DNA of 11,828 nt from Betaproteobacteria bacterium (GTDB lineage Bacteria > Pseudomonadota > Gammaproteobacteria > Burkholderiales > SG8-41), in assembly GCA_029883965.1 (NCBI GenBank), contig JAOUIN010000049.1, positions 1-11,828 of the forward strand. The letters are read 5' to 3'. The position numbers and the translations under genes were made by a program. Under the pieces are notes generated by a model. That model saw nothing but the letters and a program-made list of their open reading frames with translations, was not told the DNA's origin and ran no database searches. Below are positions 6,639-11,828 of the stretch, piece by piece. Numbering within the stretch: the first letter of the stretch is position 1; the number at the start of each line of letters is the position of its first letter.

Positions 6639-7526
6639 TCAGGCGACCGGGTTTTCCAGAGTACCGATGGGCTCTATGGTAATGGCCACACGGTCGCCGG
6701 GTTTGAGGTATTTCGGCGGCGTAAAGCCGATGCCGACGCCGGCGCAGGTTCCGGTGGCAATCAGATCGCCCGGCTCCAGCGTCATCACCTTCGAAAGATC
6801 TTCGATCAGCCGCGGAATGTCGAAAATCAGCTGACTGACATATGCGTCCTGGCGCACTTCGCCATTCACCTTGGTCAGCAGCCGCAGTTGGGTGACATCC
6901 TTGATCTCATCCGCAGTAACGATGCACGGCCCCATCGGGCAGAAACCGTCCGGGCTCTTGCCGAGAAACCACTGCTTGTGCCGGTTCTGCAGCGTGCGCG
7001 CAGTCACATCGTTGATGATGGTGTAGCCGTAGACATGCTTGTAGGCATTCTTCTGCGAAATGTTACGGCCGCCCTCGCCCATCACCACGGTAAGCTCGCC
7101 TTCGTAGTCCACCGAGTTGGTGTAGTCATTGGCGCTGGGAATCGCATCACCGGGACCGATCACCGAATTGGGCCATTTGGTGAACATGATCGGCACTTCG
7201 GGTATCGCATCCGCACCGGCACTGGCATCAAAGCCGCTGTTGTGGAATTCACGCGCATGGTCGTGGTAGTTTTTTCCCACACAGAGGATGTTCCTCGCGG
7301 GACGCGGAAACGGCGCGAGGATCTTGACGCCGTCCACCGGCAGGCGGTGGTCTCCACTTTTTACCGCCTTGCGCGCACGCGCGAGACCTTTCTTGCCCAG
7401 CGCCACGAACGCCGTCATCTCCTTGGGCAGCCGTGTCGACGCCGAAAGATCGACGACGGTATTCGACTCTGCATCGTGCACACCCACACGCACGCCCTTT
7501 GCATCGGAAAAACTCACCAGTCGCAT
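6639..7526 (-). CDS. Fumarylacetoacetate hydrolase (FAH) family protein, second of the tandem pair
   Basis: The 295-residue product has an N-terminal domain of about 75 residues and the conserved FAH core. Predicted metal ligands are E142 and E144 (SVDYEGELTVVMG) and D173 (GYTIINDVTARTLQ). The lid dyad H90/E93 lies in GKNYHDHAREF, closely matching FAHD1-like acylpyruvase/oxaloacetate decarboxylases. Further signatures are GKSPDGFCPMGPCIVTADEI at about 189-208 and DLIATGTCAGVGIG at about 254-267. An AAGGAG site precedes the ATG. It is clearly a paralogue of the gene just downstream but diverged in the lid and C-terminal loops, which suggests different substrates or a heteromeric partner rather than a recent duplication. 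It lies between the first Bug gene and the second FAH gene of the operon. Confidence 0.94.
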   Translation of the reverse strand: MRLVSFSDAKGVRVGVHDAESNTVVDLSASTRLPKEMTAFVALGKKGLARARKAVKSGDHRLPVDGVKILAPFPRPARNILCVGKNYHDHAREFHNSGFDASAGADAIPEVPIMFTKWPNSVIGPGDAIPSANDYTNSVDYEGELTVVMGEGGRNISQKNAYKHVYGYTIINDVTARTLQNRHKQWFLGKSPDGFCPMGPCIVTADEIKDVTQLRLLTKVNGEVRQDAYVSQLIFDIPRLIEDLSKVMTLEPGDLIATGTCAGVGIGFTPPKYLKPGDRVAITIEPIGTLENPVA

Positions 7527-7583
7527 GCTTTACCGCTCCTTTGCTGATCTGTTACCGAATATTTCCCTGCCCTGTCATTGATC

Positions 7584-8564
7584 TCAACGATCCCGACGCG
7601 CACCTGCAACCTTGACCACATGCGCCCACTTGGCAATGTCCGTGTTCAGGTATTTCTCGAATTCGGCCACCGACATCGTCAGCGCCAGCGCCCCCTGCTT
7701 GTCCCACGCCGCAGCAGTTTCCGGTCGCGAGGTGATTTTGGTAATTTCCGCGTTCAGGCGTTCGACGATGGCCTTGGGGGTACCCGCGGGCGCCACCATC
7801 CCGAGCCAAATCGGCGATTCATATCCCTTGACGCCGGATTCCGAAACCGTCGGCACTTCCGGCAGCACTTTCGAACGCTTCAGGCCCGTGGTGCCCAACG
7901 CGCGCACACGATTCGCCCGCACGTTGGAAATCATCGACGGAATGGCGTCGAACATCATGTCGACCTGTCCGCTCAGAGTGCTGGTACGTGCATCGCCACT
8001 GCTTTTATGCGGCACATGCAGGATGTCGACTTTCGCCATCGACTTGAACAACTCGCCGGCCAGATGATAAGGCGTGCCGTTGCCCGAGGACGCATAGCTC
8101 ATGCCCTGTCCCTTGGCGCGGGATTTGGCCAGCCTGATCAGTTCGGACACGTTTTTTGCCGGCACCGACGGATGCACCACCAGCACCAGGTCCGAATAAT
8201 TGATCGGCGCCACCGGTGTGAAATCCTTCATCAGTGCAAATGGCTTGTTCGCGATCAGCGATTCGTTGATGGTATGGGTGTTCGACATCAGCAGCAGCGT
8301 GTAGCCATCGGGCGCAGATTTTGCAACCACATCCGTGCCGATGATGGAACCGGCACCCGGCCGGTTGTCGACCAGGATGGACTGGCCGAGCGGCTGCTGC
8401 ATTTGCTGCGCCAGATAGCGGGCATAGATGTCTGCAGGACCGCCGGCGCCAAAGGGCACGATGATGCGGATCGGTTTGGTCGGATAGTTCTGGGCGTAGG
8501 CCCCGGCAACGGTCATCAGCATGACGGCCACCACGGTACGCAACGCAAAGCGAGGACTACGCAT
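7584..8564 (-). CDS. Bug/TctC-family receptor, first gene of the operon
   Basis: The product has 326 residues when started at ATG 8564, chosen because GGAGGAG lies six bases upstream and the protein then opens with a clean signal peptide (MRSPRFALRTVVAVMLMTVA, then GAYA; cleavage near residue 24). The frame stays open back to 8633, but that extension lacks an RBS and would bury the signal peptide. Family motifs are NYPTKPIRIIVPFGAGGPAD at about 26-45, DNRPGAGSIIG at 66-76, APDGYTLLLMS at 84-94 and DLVLVVHPSVPAKNVSEL. It is 57 bp upstream of the FAH pair and reads as promoter-proximal. With the receptor next to tctB, the operon has two binding proteins for one TctAB pair. It could serve the same permease with a different ligand, or act as a sensor or orphan receptor. 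Confidence 0.95.
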   Translation of the reverse strand: MRSPRFALRTVVAVMLMTVAGAYAQNYPTKPIRIIVPFGAGGPADIYARYLAQQMQQPLGQSILVDNRPGAGSIIGTDVVAKSAPDGYTLLLMSNTHTINESLIANKPFALMKDFTPVAPINYSDLVLVVHPSVPAKNVSELIRLAKSRAKGQGMSYASSGNGTPYHLAGELFKSMAKVDILHVPHKSSGDARTSTLSGQVDMMFDAIPSMISNVRANRVRALGTTGLKRSKVLPEVPTVSESGVKGYESPIWLGMVAPAGTPKAIVERLNAEITKITSRPETAAAWDKQGALALTMSVAEFEKYLNTDIAKWAHVVKVAGARRDR

Positions 8565-8570
8565 CGTTTT

Positions 8571-8577
8571 CTCCTCC
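8571..8577 (-). promoter_or_regulatory. Ribosome-binding site fixing the Bug receptor start
   Basis: GGAGGAG on the minus strand is six bases from the ATG at 8564. It is near-perfect anti-SD complementarity and argues against the longer open frame starting at 8633. Confidence 0.85.
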
Positions 8578-8644
8578 GAGAATGACAAATGGTTTCGGGA
8601 AACGTCTGCTGCGGATGACACCGGCGGACGCATTTTGTCCGTAT

Positions 8645-8673
8645 ATTGTAACCCACACCATGGTCATGGACAC
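8645..8673 (-). promoter_or_regulatory. Candidate promoter of the Bug-FAH-FAH-Bug-tctB-tctA operon
   Basis: On the minus strand TACAAT (8650-8645) matches the -10 consensus at five of six positions. A poor -35 candidate, GTGTCC (8673-8668), sits 17 bases upstream and matches only three of six. A weak -35 box would suit an activator-dependent promoter, and a small palindrome (8658-8669) lies in the spacer. The transcript would have a leader of about 75 bases before ATG 8564. This is based on visual matching only. Confidence 0.27.
8658..8669. repeat. Inverted repeat in the divergent promoter region, possible operator
   Basis: CCATG (8658-8662) and CATGG (8665-8669) are perfect 5-bp arms around GT. 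The element lies mid-way in the 279-bp divergent spacer (8565-8843) between the transporter operon and the NTT-like gene, and directly beside the best -10 candidate of the operon. No regulator gene is adjacent. The element is short enough to occur by chance. Confidence 0.25.
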
Positions 8674-8843
8674 CCGAGCAAGCCGCCGTGCAGGGTGCTT
8701 ACCCGATATACTGCCGGCGCTCCCCGACAGGATGAAACCTGCATGCCGCCCGCCACAGCGATCATCGCCAGACCTCCGGCATCCGCCGCGGCGCAGCATG
8801 CCGTAACGGGCACCGGCACGCGTCACTGCACCGGAGACGCGCA

Positions 8844-10175
8844 ATGAGTGCCGCACAATCCCTGCTCACACGCATCGTCGCCGTGCGCCCCGGCGAGATC
8901 CGCGCCCTGCTGTGGTCGTTTGCCTATTTCTTTTTCCTGCTCGCTGCCTATTACGTCTTGCGCCCGGTACGCGACGAAATGGGCATCGCCGGCGGCATCA
9001 GGAATCTGCCGTGGCTGTTCACCGCGACCTTTTTCGTGATGCTTGCCGCAGTACCGGTATTCGGTGCGATCGTCGCGCGCGTGCCCCGCCGCCGCTTCAT
9101 TCCGCTGGTTTATCATTTTTTTGCCGTGAACATCCTGATTTTCTGGGTGCTGCTGACGTTCAAGATCGCGATGGCCGACACGGCACGCGTATTTTTCGTG
9201 TGGATCAGCGTATTCAACCTGTTTGCCGTCTCCGTGTTCTGGTCATTCATGGCCGATCTGTACCAATCCGAGCAGGGCAAGCGCCTGTTCGGATTCATCG
9301 CTGCCGGCGGCTCGGCCGGTGCACTGCTCGGACCGTTGATTGCTGTAGGGCTCGCCGAGGCCGTCGGCCGCGCCAACCTGCTGCTGATCGCCGCCCTGCT
9401 GCTCGAAATTGCTGTTCTGTGCGTAATGCGGCTGGAGACTGCGGCTACGGCATTCAAGAAAAATGGCGACGCCGCATCTGTATCGCCGTCTGCCGCGCCA
9501 CATGATGCCGGCCTCGGCGGCAGCTGGATTGCCGGTCTGATGATGGTGCTGCGCTCACCCTATCTCGCCGGCATAGCCTTATGGGTCGCTCTGCTGTCGC
9601 TGGCCGGAACCTTCCTTTACTTCCAGCAGGCCAACATCGTGGCCGCCCTTTCCGATGATCCCAACCGGCGCACCGCCATTTTCGCGCGCATCGATCTCGC
9701 GGTCAGTCTGCTGACCATCATCGTGCAGTTTGTCATCACCGGAAAAATCATTCGCCGTTTCGGCGCAGGCCCGGCAGCCGCGTTTCTGCCATTTGTTTTT
9801 GCACTGGGATTCCTCGCGCTGGCGCTGACGCCCATGCTGTGGGTGGTCATAGCTTTCCAGGCCACGCAGCGGGCTGCAAACTTCGCCATTTCGAATCCGG
9901 CACGAGAACTGCTGTTCACCGTCGTCGAGCGCGAAGAGAAATACAAAGCCAAATACGTCATCGACAATGTCGTGTTCCGCGGGGGCGATGCCGTCAGCGG
10001 CTGGCTGTTTCACGCGCTGCGCGGTTTCGGTATGGAGTTGAGCTCTATCTCTCTTGCAACCGTACCCGTGGCACTGGGTTGGCTGGCACTCGCGCTGACG
10101 CTGGGGCGCGCCCACGAACAACGCGCGCCAGAGAAAACTCCGCCGGTTACAGTTTCCCCACAATCGCCTCGGTAA
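8844..10175 (+). CDS. ATP/ADP-translocase-like (NTT/TLC family) or MFS-type transporter
   Basis: The 443-residue integral membrane protein has about 11-12 predicted helices in two halves, joined by a polar stretch around residues 200-225. The start of helix 1 and its loop (AYFFFLLAAYYVLRPVRDEMG, about 27-47), FWSFMADLY at 132-140 and RLFGFIAAGGSAGALLGP at 147-164 are features shared with nucleotide transporters of the Npt1/Npt2/TLC type. Those occur in intracellular bacteria and plastids, with a less understood branch in free-living proteobacteria often labelled simply MFS. GGAGA at 8833-8837 lies six bases before the ATG. The gene is transcribed away from the transporter operon, and its 3' end overlaps the convergent dehydrogenase gene by 29 bp. 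Nucleotide exchange is not proven by these motifs; another metabolite could be moved. Confidence 0.82.
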   Translation: MSAAQSLLTRIVAVRPGEIRALLWSFAYFFFLLAAYYVLRPVRDEMGIAGGIRNLPWLFTATFFVMLAAVPVFGAIVARVPRRRFIPLVYHFFAVNILIFWVLLTFKIAMADTARVFFVWISVFNLFAVSVFWSFMADLYQSEQGKRLFGFIAAGGSAGALLGPLIAVGLAEAVGRANLLLIAALLLEIAVLCVMRLETAATAFKKNGDAASVSPSAAPHDAGLGGSWIAGLMMVLRSPYLAGIALWVALLSLAGTFLYFQQANIVAALSDDPNRRTAIFARIDLAVSLLTIIVQFVITGKIIRRFGAGPAAAFLPFVFALGFLALALTPMLWVVIAFQATQRAANFAISNPARELLFTVVEREEKYKAKYVIDNVVFRGGDAVSGWLFHALRGFGMELSSISLATVPVALGWLALALTLGRAHEQRAPEKTPPVTVSPQSPR

Positions 10176-11193
10176 AGCGCAGGGTCCCGGCGGTGCCGCC
10201 GAGATCGCGCGTGACATGTTTTTTCTCGGCCAGCACTGCCGTCAGCGCCGCGTCGATGCGGTCGGCCGCCGCGGTCTCGCCAATGTGGCGCAGCATCAGC
10301 ACGCCCGACAGGATCACTGCCATCGGATTGGCGATGTCCTTGCCGGCGATGTCCGGCGCGCTGCCGTGCACGGCTTCGAACATCGCGCAGTCGGGACCGA
10401 TATTGGCACCCGGCGCCACCCCGAGTCCGCCGACCAGTCCGGCCGCGAGATCGGAGACGATGTCGCCGAACAGGTTCGCCAGCAGCAGGCCGTCGAACGA
10501 TTCAGGCTTGATCACCAGTTCCATGCACAGCGCATCGATGACGCGCGCGTCGCACTCGATGCCCGGATAATCCTTCGCCACGTCCTGCCCGGCCTTGAGG
10601 AACAGGCCGTCGGTCATTTTCATGACGTTGGCCTTGTGGCCTATGGTCATTTTCCTGCGACCGGTTTTCTTCAGGTATTCAAAGCCGTAACGCGCCGTAC
10701 GCTCAGTCGCGCCGCGGGTGATGATCTTGATCGCCTCTGCGGTGTTGTCGTCGATCATGCGCTCGTTGCCGACGTAAAGGTCTTCGCTGTTCTCGCGAAA
10801 AATCACGAGATCGACGTTGTCGTAGCGTGATTTCACGCCGGGATAGTTCTTGATTGGCCGCACATTGACGAACAGTTTCAGTTCCTTGCGCAGCGCGATG
10901 GCGATACTCGGATAATCGCTGCGCACTTCCTTGCCGCCCTTCACGCGCTCGATGTTGATGCGGTAGTTGCCGCCGAACGGCGTCTGCGTCGGGCCTTTCA
11001 GCGCGAGCTTGTTGCGTTCGATCGACTCGAGCACGCTGACCGGCAGTGCGGTGCCGAATTCCTTTTCCGCGCGCAGGCCGACCAGCACCTCCTCGAATTC
11101 CACCTGTGCGCCGGAGGCCTTGATGATGGCGCAGGCCGAGCCCACCACTTCGGGGCCGATGCCGTCGCCGGGTACTACGGTGACCTTATGCAA
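10147..11193 (-). CDS. NAD-dependent isocitrate/isopropylmalate/homoisocitrate-type dehydrogenase
   Basis: This 348-residue beta-decarboxylating dehydrogenase oxidises a 2-hydroxyacid with a neighbouring carboxylate to a 2-oxoacid plus CO2. The N terminus HKVTVVPGDGIGPEV (2-16) fits the family exactly. Catalytic landmarks are RENSEDLY at 133-140 (with Y140), K187 in GHKANVMKMTDG, and metal-binding D244 and D248 in LFGDIVSDLAAGL. Cofactor choice is suggested by HGSAPDIAG at 276-284: Asp281-Ile282 occupies the place of the Lys-Tyr pair of NADP-dependent E. coli isocitrate dehydrogenase, so NAD+ is expected. RENSEDLY resembles homoisocitrate dehydrogenases more than bacterial LeuB. An insertion of roughly a dozen residues near 80-95 alters the substrate loop. 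The start codon is TTG with a good SD. It lies 27 bp after a tctA stop, so the likely role is oxidation of an imported carboxylate. Confidence 0.92.
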   Translation of the reverse strand: MHKVTVVPGDGIGPEVVGSACAIIKASGAQVEFEEVLVGLRAEKEFGTALPVSVLESIERNKLALKGPTQTPFGGNYRINIERVKGGKEVRSDYPSIAIALRKELKLFVNVRPIKNYPGVKSRYDNVDLVIFRENSEDLYVGNERMIDDNTAEAIKIITRGATERTARYGFEYLKKTGRRKMTIGHKANVMKMTDGLFLKAGQDVAKDYPGIECDARVIDALCMELVIKPESFDGLLLANLFGDIVSDLAAGLVGGLGVAPGANIGPDCAMFEAVHGSAPDIAGKDIANPMAVILSGVLMLRHIGETAAADRIDAALTAVLAEKKHVTRDLGGTAGTLRFTEAIVGKL

Positions 11194-11200
11194 AACCTGT

Positions 11201-11206
11201 TCTCCT
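11201..11206 (-). promoter_or_regulatory. Ribosome-binding site supporting a TTG start
   Basis: AGGAGA on the minus strand sits seven bases before the TTG at 11193-11191. There is no in-frame ATG nearby, and the family N terminus (HKVTVVPGDGIGPEV) begins right after this codon, so TTG is the start. Confidence 0.85.
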
Positions 11207-11220
11207 GAATTTGAAAGCCG

Positions 11221-11828
11221 TCAGCTCGCGTCGCCGGAACTGCCCAGCGCGCGCAGACGGGGAATGATAAACGGCAGCAGCACCGATATCGCCGACATTA
11301 CCAGCAAGGTCACGGTGATGGTGCTGCCGTAGAACACGCTGGTATCGCCGCCGGAGATGGTCATCGCCTGGCGGAAGGACTGCTCCATGATCGCGCCCAG
11401 CACCAGTGACAGCACCAGCGGTGCAACCGGTATGTCGATCTTGCCGAACACATAGCCGACCACGCCGAACATCAGGATCAGCCACAGGTCTACCGTGCTG
11501 CCGTTGATCGCATAGGCGCCGATGGCCGATATGGTGACGATCAACGGATACAGGATGCCTGGCGGTATGTACAGCAGACGCACGAACAGGCCGATCAGCG
11601 GCAGGTTCAGGATCACCAGCATTACGTTGCCGACATACATGCTGTTGATCAGGCCCCACACCAGGTCGGGCTGGTTCTGGAACAGCAATGGTCCGGGCTG
11701 GACACCGTACATGATGAACGCACCCAGCATCACCGCGGTGGCGCCGCCGCCGGGCACGCCCAGTGTCAGCAACGGCACCAGCGCACCGGCCGTATCCGAG
11801 TTGTTGGCCGACTCAGGACCCGCCACGC
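11221..11828 (-). CDS. tctA: Second TctA-family permease (C-terminal part, cut by window edge)
   Basis: About 201 C-terminal residues of a TctA protein are visible; the gene enters from the right edge. The visible part begins inside the conserved VAGPESANN motif and continues with GALVPLLTLGVPGGGATAVM, MYGVQPGPLLF, SMYVGNVMLVILNLPLIGLF and an SGGDTSVF block near the end. It aligns over its whole visible length with the C-terminal part of the other TctA (2655-4178) but is clearly diverged, for example GVPGGGATAVM against GIPTSPVTAVM, so it is a paralogue with probably different specificity. It lies 27 bp upstream of the dehydrogenase gene on the same strand, arguing for one transcription unit. 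Its TctB and receptor would be expected outside the window. Confidence 0.94.
   Translation of the reverse strand, partial: VAGPESANNSDTAGALVPLLTLGVPGGGATAVMLGAFIMYGVQPGPLLFQNQPDLVWGLINSMYVGNVMLVILNLPLIGLFVRLLYIPPGILYPLIVTISAIGAYAINGSTVDLWLILMFGVVGYVFGKIDIPVAPLVLSLVLGAIMEQSFRQAMTISGGDTSVFYGSTITVTLLVMSAISVLLPFIIPRLRALGSSGDAS

Noticed and set aside
6423..7547. Long plus-strand open frame (374 codons) across the two FAH genes
   Set aside because: It is antisense to two clear FAH genes, its translation is rich in Arg/His/Gln with no recognisable domain, and it is explained by high GC codon bias of the minus-strand genes.
7578..8585. Plus-strand open frame (335 codons) opposite the first Bug receptor
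   Set aside because: It is a mirror frame of a well-supported receptor gene; its Arg/His-rich composition and lack of motifs mark it as a shadow.
8565..8633. N-terminal extension of the first Bug receptor to the upstream start at 8633
   Set aside because: The extension has no RBS and would place 23 polar residues before the signal peptide, whereas GGAGGAG fits ATG 8564.
1..11828. tRNA, rRNA, CRISPR, insertion sequence or phage signatures
   Set aside because: No repeat arrays, terminal inverted repeats, transposase or integrase motifs or tRNA-like cloverleaf sequences were found by eye on either strand.

Overview
The window looks like chromosomal accessory-metabolism DNA from a GC-rich betaproteobacterium, most likely in the order Burkholderiales. 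The main reason is the set of three periplasmic 'Bug' (TctC-type) solute receptors and two TctA permeases in under 12 kb; expansion of these families is a hallmark of Bordetella, Achromobacter, Cupriavidus and Comamonadaceae-type genomes. The assignment is inferred from gene content only.

Layout, left to right: (1) the 5' part of a Bug receptor gene, minus strand, running off the left edge; (2) a divergent 170-bp spacer with two small palindromes, then a short plus-strand ORF for a two-helix membrane protein; (3) a minus-strand pair, an N-terminally hydrophobic SAM-dependent methyltransferase followed by an MFS permease, coupled by a 4-base GTGA stop/start overlap; (4) a compact minus-strand operon of about 6 kb (read from 8564 down to 2655): Bug receptor, FAH-family hydrolase, second FAH-family hydrolase, second Bug receptor, TctB, TctA; (5) a divergent 279-bp promoter region; (6) a plus-strand gene for an ATP/ADP-translocase-like (NTT/TLC) membrane protein; (7) convergent with it and overlapping its 3' end, a minus-strand isocitrate/isopropylmalate-type NAD dehydrogenase preceded in the same direction by the 3' part of a second TctA gene that runs off the right edge.

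How the genes fit together (inference): region 4 encodes a complete tripartite tricarboxylate transporter (two alternative receptors, one TctAB membrane pair) plus two metal-dependent C-C-bond hydrolases/decarboxylases of the fumarylacetoacetate hydrolase superfamily, so it reads as an uptake-and-breakdown unit for a carboxylated compound. Region 7 reads as a parallel unit in which a second tripartite transporter is paired with a beta-decarboxylating hydroxyacid dehydrogenase. Substrates cannot be read from the sequence. No RNA genes, insertion sequences, CRISPR arrays, phage genes or clear intrinsic terminators were found. All families are known; what is worth a second look is their combination, the substrate-loop insertion in the dehydrogenase, the apparent export signal on the methyltransferase, and the NTT-type carrier in a presumed free-living organism.
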